DNA of 64,000 nucleotides from Coriaria nepalensis. Taxonomy: Eukaryota > Streptophyta > Magnoliopsida > Cucurbitales > Coriariaceae. Both the position numbers and the translations under genes were made by a program. The DNA lies in the NCBI GenBank assembly GCA_027186245.1, contig CP114486.1, positions 11,050,501 to 11,114,500 of the forward strand, written 5' to 3'. Of the stretch, positions 36,681 through 48,316 are shown piece by piece (position 1 is the first letter of the stretch; each line of letters opens with the position of its first letter). The notes beneath the pieces are model-generated. The model saw nothing but the letters and a program-made list of their open reading frames with translations, did no database searches and was not told the DNA's origin.

Positions 36681-36849
36681 CCCTATATTCAGGATTGCTC
36701 GATGTCTAAGTTAATAAGGACATCGAGTAATTTCATTACTAAACCAAAAAAATCATAAACTTCAAAAAGATTATAATATATCTTACCAATAAGGTTGGGG
36801 CATTTGAGGCCTCATGGTTTATGGGTGATAGAGGAATAGAGTTCCAACA

Positions 36850-39012
36850 TGTAGTCTTATTATGCTCAAAATCCCACACTTACTACACTTATTCCTCTTT
36901 GGTACAAATTCACCCCTCGAATGTATAAGTCTCTTCTTCGATCTCCCACTTTATTTACAAATTATAGGGGATTCGACGATGATAGACCTTTAATGGTATA
37001 TGATATATCGATATGCTTACCTCTAGTACTCAGTCGTGTAGTGTTCTAAGTATAAGGTGTGAGGTTGAATCACGCGGTTATTTGAAGCTAGGTAACTCAA
37101 AACTGCTAATACATGAACGCAAAGAGCTTATCCACTTGGAAAACCTTATATGTGTAACTCTTCTCATCCAAGTCTACATATTAAATTAGTAGTGGAAGTG
37201 ATATAACCTCATACTATGCATCATTCACGTTATGCACATTCATTTTTAATGATTCATAATATCTTTTCGCTAACTCATTTTCGACTTCTGGAGTTAGTGG
37301 GGTCTCTATTAGATTTGCCTTACGTATGTGGTTGTAGAACTAAGTTGTCATGATACTTCATTTTTCATCGAGAAACACTATGATTGGATACTCACGCACA
37401 TCCTTCAATGAAACATTAAGTGACTTTGATATATATTAGTCATTATATTATACCGTTCACCATTGAAATATGCTCTCACCCACTATTGAAATCCAAGCGT
37501 CTCAAGATATGTTGCCACACTAGAATTTTGGGATTGGATCTCATCAAAGTATGTCTTGAAATCTCTAACTCTGTATGCTTTGCCTTGCGAAATATATCGA
37601 GAAGCCCACCACACTTAAATTTAGCCTTGATGTTATTCCTGAGGTATCATATGCATATACCATGTTTCGCAATGAGAAAACACTCTAAATTGCGTTCTCA
37701 ATACTATTTACCCGATCTGATACAAAAATCAGGGATCAAACCCTTTAAGTTTATCAAGAAGCATTTCTATGAGACCTTATTCTCTGAATCGACTATAGTA
37801 CATGCTATTGGATAAAAATGATAGTTACCTTCCTAAGCGGTTGCGCACAAAAGTGTGCATTTACACTTCAACGTCATAAATGTACCACTAATACTAATAA
37901 CCATTCTAAAAAATTGAAACTCATTTATTGCAGCTCCAGTAGCCATAAAAAAAATAATGAAATTTATTATTTTCATCTGTTAGAAGGGTCGTTACGGACC
38001 CCGAATATACCTTTTCATCATAGCAGCATATAATGGTAAGTCTCTATAACTGACCTCAGCAGTACCCCGAATGAGGTCATGTGCAATAGATCTTGATTTC
38101 CATACTTTCCAATAACTAATGTGTACCCCTATATCACTACAAATAACGTCCTAAAAAACTCAACGGTTTTGGAGTCTCGTTACACTCTTGATACTTGCCC
38201 TTCACATACCATCAAATCATAGAAGTCATTGCTTACCGATGGATGCCTTGCCTGTGAGTGACATTACAAGTGTGCTGATAGTTATATTGTCGAACTTGGA
38301 AAAAGAAGAATTTTTCTTTGTGGTGGTACAGATTGACCACTTGCAATTTAGATCGATCCACACCATGACAAACATAGTATTATTCGACTTCATCACTTTT
38401 AACTGATAATTTGTCACCATTGCATAAGAATAAAGACTTATCTTAAGTTCTTCCTTCGAGGTAAAGTATTGTTTCACATAAAACCCCCCTCCATTTGAGC
38501 GTGAAGAAATAACCAGAACTGAAATGCTTTCGTCGTATGTCGAATTTTGGGTTATAATGAGAATTGGAATCTCTTTAGTGTCAATTTCGTTTTCAAGGTC
38601 TGGTGTTGCAAATTAAATGGAGATGGTGACGGCGGCTCATCAGTTGGTGTTTGACCTAAGTTTTCATCATCCCCTTGAATATTGCTCCGTTGAAGTGCTC
38701 ATTCTTGTACCCTTGATTTAGACTCTCATCTTCGTTGTTCTGATAATTGTCATGTTCTTCCACCACTCTTTCATCTTCATCACCAACAACAACATAATCC
38801 TCGTCCCCATCCCCATCCTCGCCTTCAAACCTGTCATCATTCTCATACTCGTTCTCATCATCATTGTCATATATATCACTAGGGTAATCAAATTTATAAA
38901 AATCCTCATAATTGTCCTCAAAATTATTATCAGCAAGTATTCCACTAAAATGATAATAAATAGTGGGATCATGATTATCATTGCCCATACTACCAAGTAC
39001 TTCTTCGTTCAA
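36850..39012 (-). pseudogene. Mutator-like (MULE) transposase, decayed
   Basis: On the - strand, 39012-38656 is a 118-codon acidic N-terminal part starting MNEEVLGSMGNDN and dense in Asp/Glu. At 38477-38226 comes the MuDR DNA-binding region: FTSKEELKISLYSYAM, YQLKVMKSNN and LNCKWSICTTTK. Near 37870-37690 broken frames give LLCATA, EGNYHFYPIACTIVDSEN and CFLINLKGLIPD, matching the MULE transposase core, where DSEN carries a catalytic acidic residue. In-frame stops split it into several pieces. A SWIM finger was not seen clearly. It is convergent with the Ulp1-type gene, as expected for a two-gene MULE. Confidence 0.75.
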
Positions 39013-39510
39013 TGGATCATAAATAATAGGAAGCGTAGGTATTTGAAGATCATTCTCACTACATGAATTTTATTTGTCTTTGGTACGAACTTCACATTCA
39101 AGGGAGAATCTTGATTTTTAGATTGTAAGTGACACAAAAATCCCTTTACATTTTCATTATTTCTTATAATTTGTGGGAAACATACGATTTTACTTTATGC
39201 CTTAAATAAATGACCGTTGCAAACTGAATTAATTATGATCTACGTCGAAAGAATTATAGACAACTTCTAACAACTGATTACACGTGACGTTAGAGTCAAT
39301 CAAAGCTCCAATTGTTCTTTTAGTGCTATTTGCATACCAATAAAATGAATTCTCTTTCTTCTTCTAGTCACCATCGAAGCATATGACTATGAAAAAGTTT
39401 TTCATCTCTATTGAATAAGAAACATAACTAAAATCAATATACTCTCAAGACTATATAGAGCAATCGAGTTTAGAGATCACGTTTTAAAGGTACGATCTAA
39501 TTTGCCTAAT

Positions 39511-39975
39511 TTCCCAATTTTTTAAGCTTAAGGAGATATTGGGAAATTGAGAAAATTTTTATTTTGTTTCCTTTTCCCAATTTCCCAATGTTTAACTTAA
39601 CTTAATAAGACATTAGGAAATTTTTTTATTTTTTTCCCAATTTTTCGATGTATACCTTCACTTAAGATATTGAAAAATCGGAAAAAGTTTTGATTATGTT
39701 TTCTTTTCCCAATTTTTCAATGTCTAATAACTTAACTTAAGATATTGGTGAAATTGGAAAAAAAATTATTCTTTTGTTTTTTTTCAATTTCGCGATATAT
39801 ACATTCACTTAAGACATTAGAAAATTGAGAAAAGTTTTGATTATGTTTCATTTGCTCAATTTTCCAACGTCTAACATAATTTAAAATATTAGAAAACTAT
39901 GAAATTTTTTTATTCTTTTTTTTTTTTTTCAATTTCCTAATATTTCTTCGTATGAACATATTGGGAAATCGAGAA
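39511..39975. repeat. Hairpin minisatellite, seven units of 60-76 bp
   Basis: Units begin at about 39513, 39576, 39636, 39708, 39785, 39857 and 39930. Each holds a left arm like CAATTTCCCAATGTCTA, a short loop rich in 'cttaactt', and a right arm like AAGACATTAGGAAATTGAG, so each unit can form a hairpin. T-rich spacers of about 25 bases separate them. The array lies upstream of the decayed transposase on its strand and ends about 130 bp before the mutase-like pseudogene. Confidence 0.8.
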
Positions 39976-40100
39976 AATCACATTGCATATATTCTTCAGA
40001 TTTTCTAGACTTTTTTATTTCCACCTTTCCACCTTCTTTCATTTACAGAATGATTCGATAAATCTATTACAAACAAAATATGATCAAAACGAGTCCAAAA

Positions 40101-42071
40101 TGTGAGGTTACTCATCAATCGTTATTGTGCAGCACGGAGAGACGGAGTGGAATGCTGATGGAAGAATTCAAGTTTGCTTCGATCACTTAATGAATGCTGA
40201 AAGTTAATTTGATCGAATTTGAGCTCGATAATTTTTTGTATCTGTCACATTTCTCGTGATCAATGCCTCTATATATATTATATGCTGCTATGACGATGCA
40301 CTTACAAAGGCAGAGGTAGATAATGTTATTGAAGTTCCTGGAATTTTGATTCAATTCTATCTTTCATTGTAGCCTTAAGGAATTTGATAGGTTAGTCTTT
40401 GTTCTGGTGCTTGTAGATTTGGCTGTAGTTGTCAATCTTATATGTACAACTTCAGCCAGACTGCAATTCGGTGTGACTTAAGTTTATGGATTTAAAGTAA
40501 TCAAAGTATGCTCGATTCTCATGAATTAGATGAGATTCTGTGGGATTGGCATTCTCACTGATCAGTCCTTTCTATCTCATAATTGATCTTTAGTATAACT
40601 TATATCTCAGTAAATTGTTTGTGCTCCTTTGTTTCCTGTCTATGATTTTGTGTGCTACTTTTGCCTTCATGTATTATTATTTTTTTTTTTTGGTTATGTG
40701 AAATAGGGACATCTGAATGTTGATTTGAATGATGCTGGCAGACTACAAGCTACTGCAGTAAGTTATGATTTGTATTTCCACATGACCTTTTTAATAATAT
40801 GGATTGAGGTAAGTTTTCGGGACTTCATGTCTGAAAACTGTCCAAAAACTTGTATTATTCATCCTGAAGGTTGTCTAAGGAGCCTGAAATATCTGTTGTA
40901 TATTCTTCTGACTTGAAACGAGCTCTGGAAACAGCACAGACTATTGCAACCAGCTGTGGTGGTCTTGAGGTATGCATCAACATGGAACTCTTTCGGATCT
41001 TTCATTTCAATGTAACTACCTAATTTAGATCTGATGATCTTATCATATGATGGTACTTTCTAAGTTTTAGTCATATCTATTACCCAGATTGAAGTTATCA
41101 ACAGCCCAAAAAAATATCAAAGGCATTCTGTTTACGGTTCTGTAACTGCAAATTTGAACCTAAATTATGTAGACAGGGAGATAAATTTATCAGGTAGGTC
41201 TATAACAGTCAAGGCCATTTACCCCAAATCTCTTTTCCTAAATCTGTCCCTGCACCCAGGTCCGACTAAAATTCGAAACGAAATGTAACTTGTTTCTGCT
41301 GGTTTGTTCAAAATTGTACCGTGGCTCAAAAGTTAAGTTCAAACTTCAGCATTTGATTGATAAATTCATTCACAACTCAAGGTTGTAGCAAAGGGGCCTC
41401 TGGCTAGCCTCAGTATAGGTCTTCAAATGAATAGGCTAGATAGCTGTAAAGTCAATCTTCATTTCTTATCAAGGAGACAAGTAGATGTTTACCTGGAAAA
41501 ATTATTCGTTATGACCCCATCACTTTGCACCGTCCAAGTACCTCAAGGGCACAAATTCCTTAGAAATATTCCCTAATCCATATGCATAGCATCTGGTTCC
41601 TTCATTTTACTGTAAAAGTATTCCCTAATCCATTGAAAGTATGTATAATTACTGATTCACTACATGTAAAGGGCGGTGGAGAATGTCCTGATCAGCTATA
41701 TCAACGCTGTACATCTACAGTGCGGAGCATTGGCAGAAAGCATAAAGGTATTCACTCTACATTTGGTGAACATACTTTCACTCTTAATACATGTCTCTAT
41801 GATATGATTTATAGGCTACGGTTTCTTTGTCATTGCTTGTTCAATCACAGGTGAGCAAGCAGTAGAAGTGACTCATGGTGGATTAATCAGATCACTATAT
41901 AAGCGAGCTTGTCCGAATGGAAGGCCAGGAAAGGTACGCAATACATCTGTCAATGTATTTCACTTATCTGATGGGGACAAGTGGACACTAAAAACGTGGG
42001 GAGATATTAGTCATCTCAACCAGAACAGATTTCTTCAGACTGGATTTGGAGGGGATAAATCTTCAGGTTAG
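40101..42071 (+). pseudogene. Phosphoglycerate-mutase-like protein, degraded
   Basis: Pieces align in order with plant phosphoglycerate mutase-like protein 4. Exon 1 (about 40101-40180) reads SSIVIVQHGETEWNADGRIQ after an ATG followed at once by TGA. Exon 2 (40707-40757) gives GHLNVDLNDAGRLQATA. A third (about 40875-40969) gives SKEPEISVVYSSDLKRALET and AQTIATSCGGLE with a damaged start. A piece at about 41672-41747 gives GGGECPDQLYQRC. The last part (41851-42071) reads EQAVEVTHGGLIRSLYKRAC and on to FLQTGFGGDKSSG and a stop. The catalytic RHG is QHG (CGG to CAG), and the segment with the RERxLG/catalytic Glu between the third and fourth pieces is not seen. I take it to be a pseudogene; a misjudged exon is possible. 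Confidence 0.7.
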
Positions 42072-45000
42072 CCGTTGCATCTTGTACTAGCATCCAAACA
42101 ATTCCCTATCTCAAGTAGAAAAACAATTACATAAAACCACAAAGAAATACGGAGAGATTCCAAGAACCATAATTCCAAAAGAGAGAAAGAGGTTGAATTT
42201 TCGCCTGTTATGGCCTCTTGAAAAACATGAATATCATTCTTGATTACCATGTTTAGTGAATCCATTGCTACTAAACTATTGTTCGTATTTCTATTGTTAT
42301 TGGGAGCTTAATAAAATACACGGTCTAGTCATGACAAGTGCATTTTTCCAAGATACTGACAGATAAAACTACATGTGATTGCTTAGTTCTTAAGAAGTTG
42401 AAAGAGTGAGGTACAAAACTTTGCATACGTTATTGCACAATTCCAGGATTTCTTTTTGAAGTTGCAAAGTGGTCCCATTTTTGGAAGTACATTTCTTATT
42501 GAAGTTTTTTTGTTCTTTTGTTGAAGCAATTGTGTAGTTGATTCACGGCAATCCATTAGCATTCATCTCACCTGACCTTAGCTTTGAATCTCGTTTAGCT
42601 AAGTCAAACTCTGATACATATAAAACAATACCTCAAAAAGTTTAATGATGTATACATTGTACACATGCTCTAAAAAACTCATGTTGCTCCAACCCATGAA
42701 TAGAAAATGGCCTAAAGAAAAGCATAATGGGTTATGCTTTGGTGAGGGCTCCAATTCTTGTCTCTTGACCACAAAAGGAAAAAAAAAAAAAGAGCTTTCA
42801 ATTAAAATAAGCTCATCCTTTGCATATGGCTTGGATATGAGAAGTTGTTAGAACCGACCTAGATCAAACAATGAGAGAGAGATTAAAATAAGAAGAAGGT
42901 ACATGATGTGATCCGTTTTTCCTCGTTGGTATTATTTTTTATTTTATTTTTTTAATCTTATTTTTAATATATATAAATATTATGGTGAAAGGGGTAAGTC
43001 ACCAGGTAAGCAGCGGCGTCATCCTGGATCTCCTCCTCTAGCTACGGAATCGGCAGTTTGTTGCTCAGACATGGACTATGGACTATTTTTAATCATTTTT
43101 CCATTCGTAACTTATAGCCAGTGAATGACCATAGCTTATTGGTTATTACATATTTTACCTGTTGATTATGACTTTCTTGTTCCTCAAGTTTCCTCCCTCC
43201 ACTTTCCCAGAATAGATCTTTGACTCACTAACGGGGAATTATAATTCCTTTTTCACATATAAGGGATCATAGGTTAGAGAAAACATACTAGGTCAATTTT
43301 CAAAAGAACCCCACTATAAATTTTTTTTTTTTTTTTCTTATCTTATATGCGAACGGACCCAGTTTGTTTTCCGACAACTGGAAGAACCATGTATCATGTA
43401 ATCAAACACCTTCACCTCAAAACGGGAAGATGAAGCAACGGGATATGTGATTAAAACACTAGTTATAAACCAATAGGAAATTAAAAATCCACTGTAGCGA
43501 AACTTCGCCTATTTTGTAGTGTGACATCTGATCAAGGTACCCAAATGAAGCATGTATGTTTAGGTACTATTAGAAGCATAATTTTACAAGAATATTCGAG
43601 TTCTAGGAGTTCAAAATGAGCTTTCACATGACAACACCCCTATAACATTTTCTATTATTTTGAGGTGACGGAGAGAACATTAGTGACTAAACAAACGTGA
43701 ACCTTCCACAATGTTTAGGAATTAGAAACGAGAGGTCTTGGACTTTCTAACAACTGCAAGTGGAATGGAAACTAAAAAGACAGAAGTCAGACGGCAATCA
43801 GTGATGTATGTAAGACTTAAAATAATAAGTCGGGCCATCTTTTTTTTTTGGGTTGAAAGTGGAAGCATTTAACATCCATGTATTATAGACATATGTATAT
43901 ATATATCATCATATGGGTCGACTTTTCCTTTAAACAACTAAAGCAATCGTCTAAGACTTCGGTAAAAAAATTATTCAAAAATTGGTCCCTAAATTTTGAT
44001 AGTACATATATTTATTGATATAAAAATTAAAAAGGCAAAGAAATAAATTAAAACAAAAATATAAAAATTTAATGGTATTCTTGGAGTTAGTTTTTGGAGT
44101 AAAAAAAGTTGTTTATACCTCTCTAACTTTATTATTATTTAATTAGGCCCCAATAACGTTTACTAAGAGTAACGTTTATGATCGTGACAGAGTTTAATGC
44201 TCTATATAATCATAAATCATATGCATATAAATTTGTTTTCATAATTTAATATATCATTAGCTCCTCACGCTACAAACTTCATTTACAAGATGATCTTCGC
44301 ATGGTGCTTTATATATATATATAATTAAAATGCAAAAATGTCGTATTCAAGCTTAACATATACTTGCAGCTATAAGCATCTTAATCAAATTTTTAATTTT
44401 ATACCTAGACTTGGCAACGGTAATGGATGATAAGACAACTTTACGTGAGCTTGTTGATTGTAATTTTGCTTACTCCTTTTTGAAAAATTATCTTAAGGAT
44501 GTAATGGCTGACATCAATGTATGTCGTGCATCGTACGGGTTATAAGCTTAGTTTTGTTTTAGTTTACAGTTTAGAATGTCAACTTGTGTTTAAAACCTAG
44601 TTTGAGTTTACAAAATTACAATTTGCTTACTTTATATTTGATTATTGAATTGGTTTTCGAAACTTCTAAGATTTGGACATCCTTTAGAGGAGAATTAACT
44701 ATATACTAATTATAAAAATTAAAAATAAATCTTTATATAAATTTAAAATAATATCAGATATATAATATAAATGACGTGTTAAAAATATATTGTACATGAG
44801 TAAGAAATATACATTTTTTTTCTATTTTTTATGGGTGCATATAATATGGTGCTACTCTAGTGGGTAGATCAATTATGATCTCTTAGATGAGTGGCGAACA
44901 AGATGATGGATATTGCTTGAGATTTCTATTCCCTTTTGTTATCTTATTTTTTGAAGGGAGAAGAATCAGAGCTAGGTCAAACTTAGGATTAAGTTTGATT

Positions 45001-48000
45001 CGATAATAATAATTATAATAATAATAATAATTATTATTATTATTAGGGTTAATGGTTAAAAACTCTTTGCATTTTCATATTAGGCTAAAAACCTTATTTT
45101 ATTTTAAAATGCTTAAAAAAAAGACTTGTTGTATTTTGTTGAAGGTAACAAAAACTTTCTGCATTTAACCAGTTGCGTCAAACAAGCATCATTATCGTTT
45201 TCTACTCACCGTGACATGTCACGTCATATTTTATCATAAGAAAATAATTAATTAATTAATTATATTAGTTTTTAAAAAATATTTCACCCTTTTTTTTTTC
45301 CTACTTTCCTCCCCTCTAGAATTAATTATATGGTTTCTAACCACCCAAGTCCAAATTGCATATGGATCTCGAATCCAGATACAGTTTATCATTTGAATTC
45401 AAACTCCAGATGCGAATTTAAAGCTCAATTTCTAGATGCAATTTTGCATTTGGATTTTATTTTATTATCATATATATATTATTTACATCACCAATGATCT
45501 CAGTTTTTTTGTCTATTAATGTTATATATGTACATTTATATATATTAAAATTTTAAAATATATTGAGAATATATTCACATAATAAATCAACATCTATTAT
45601 TATTCATAATTTTATATTATATAGATGATGTCTCACATGACCTAATTCCATATGTTCATCATTTTATGTAATTCATTCTTTTATATGTAATAATAGGCAT
45701 CGAGTTCTATGATGATCCAGCCGTTGACTTTATTTTTTTATTATTTTATTTTCTTTAAATTTCAAATGGATATGGCGGTGTATGAAATATTTCACCTTGA
45801 TTGGAAAGTCAAACAGGTTTTGATCAATTTTATTTTATTTATTTAATCATAAGATTTATTTATAGGTGATTATTTTTCTATTTGTTAATACAATAAACAT
45901 GGAAGAAAATCTTCTATACCAGTTCAGCTACAAGCTAGGCAGACAGCTATATCGTTGTGGCATGGAACATGATGACCCTTCCTTAGAGTGAAGTTATTGC
46001 ATGATATGCATGTAAGATCACGTAAGTAGAAGGAGACGTTTTCATTTTGTAGGATGTTTCTTGAAAAATTAAGTTGGCGTTTCAGATAAGGATTAATCAT
46101 AATTTACCCCCTCAAACTTCTGAAAATAAGAATTATGCCCCTATTGTTAATTACTAAAATGAAAAGCTAGATTCAATTCATTACTTTTAAAATTTTTGAA
46201 CCCATAAATTTATGTTTTAAAAGTTTAAGAGGATAAATCTCAATTTTAAAAAAAATTTGAGAATAAATTATTAAGAATGAGAAAAAATTTGATCGAACCG
46301 ATATAAGATAGTATTAATATCGTAACGAAAATAAAACCATTAATCTCGACTTTATACAGGTTTCATCAATACCGAACTTCCCTATCAAATATATATATAT
46401 ATTACATAAATTATATTAAACTATTTTTAAATTGTTCTGAGCAATAATTGATTATATTGAAACAGTTTATCAACTTTTGAGCTTTTCTAGGGTAAAAAAG
46501 AATCACCTCTTAATTTCAAGCACCAATATTAATACTCGTTCAAAGCAACTTCTACATCCAATCAATAAGCTCCACGTGCCATGTCCTATATCACCTTGTA
46601 ATGCGCCGTTGAAAAATTACAGAGAGAGTCAGGTCACACGCTTCCTCCTAATTGGAAAATATTAAACACCAAATCGCGTAATGTTAGGAATTAGAATCTC
46701 TTATAATCCACATTCAAGTCACGTGGAAAGCATTAAATCATATAATATATAAAATATAAAAATTGTGGCAATAAATTTTTCTACTTATTATTATTATTAT
46801 TATTATTTTAGTCTATAATCTATAATAAAATATACTTAAGTTATGAGTTAATAATATTTTCTTTTTAATTTATATTTCATTGTTTTCCGATTTGATATTT
46901 ATTTATTTTTATTGTGTTTATAATTTATAATAAGTGATTGTAATTATATATATTAAGTCAGTGATTTTTTTTTTAAATTTTATATTTCATAGATTTTTAT
47001 TATGTATATATATTTAATTATTATTATTTTGTAAGAATAACTTATTTAGTATACTTTTACTATAATATTTATAAGAACAAAGATCTCTATCGTATATTTT
47101 TTTTTTTATAGATTATTGTAATTATTGATTTTTCTCAATAATTATTTCATATTTTGGTGTATTTTAGAGTTATTGAGTAAAAATATTTATTTTCCTATCA
47201 AATGCAATTTGTTTGGAAGAATTTACACGATCCATGAAGTTAAAAATTCAAACAATAAGAGTTTATTCAGATTGAATGATTGAGTCTGATCAATAAATCA
47301 TTTGAATCAAATGCTTATTTTATTTGATTTCTTTAAATTATATTATTTCTTAAATTAGATTTATATTTTTTAATTCAATATAAAATAACATTTAAAAAAC
47401 CTTTTTCTCTATTCCTGTCTTAAGAAATATTGTGAGAGCTCTCTTAGTAACACAGATTTATATAGACCTGGTCTACATACCAACAGAAAACCTCCATATA
47501 TATTCATGAAGGCAAAAAATATCCCCTAAAGTTTATTTATCTATTTTTAATGGGTCTGGTCCAAAACAAAAATTGTAGATCTAAGTCTATATAACAATTT
47601 AATTTTAGAGTTAGAAAAATTATATTTCTCTCACATATATTACAATTCTTACTTCGTTAATCAAATGCAAAACACATATATATTCTAATATCAACAATTT
47701 ATATATTTTGAGATTAATTATGTCGTTGACCAAAAAAAATTACATAATATATTTCTGACATTTCTTACTGATCTCATAATTGCTGAATATTAGAATTTTT
47801 TTTTGTATATATATAATATATGGGTTTATGATATATATATACTATAAAAGTTATTTTTTTATTATTATTAAATATTTATAATTATAATAAAATTTATAAT
47901 ATTACGTTAATATATATAGTTAATTATTAAAAATATATAATATTAAATAATTAATTAAATTATAAATAAAATTATTGACCAAACAAATATATATATATAT

Positions 48001-48060
48001 ATATAAATAAATAAATAAAACAATAAATAATAATAATAATAATAATATTTTTAAAAGCGT
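42072..48060. other. AT-rich intergenic region
   Basis: No coding exon is supported in about 6 kb. Simple repeats include an AAT/ATT palindrome at 45004-45044, an ATT run at 46786-46806, and TA, AAAT and AAT runs between 47990 and 48046. T runs occur near 43320 and 43840. Short open frames have no family resemblance. Confidence 0.55.
45004..45044. repeat. AAT/ATT trinucleotide palindrome
   Basis: A run of AAT units turns into a run of ATT units, so the two halves are reverse complements and could form a hairpin. Confidence 0.8.
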
Positions 48061-48316
48061 ATTTCCCGTCTCCTTTTTATCATCTTCTGTACAGATCTGC
48101 GACAATCATCGCTTACGAACCCGATCGTCAGAGACAAAAATGAACAAGAGCTCTTGCCCTTTATATTTAATTTTTAAAAATTGAAACTTTTCCGGGAAGA
48201 AGGAAAAAAAAAAAAAAAAAAGGAAAAAGAAATCTAGGAATTTCGAAATCTGGGTTTAAAAACTTCCCATTATCCGAACGGTTAGTTTCGTTCTGAGCTC
48301 AAAGAACTAGTACCGG

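Noticed and set aside
38752..39066. 104-codon open frame on the + strand, rich in Ile
   Set aside because: It is the antisense of the acidic N-terminal part of the MULE transposase; the Asp/Glu codons give Ile/Val runs in reverse.
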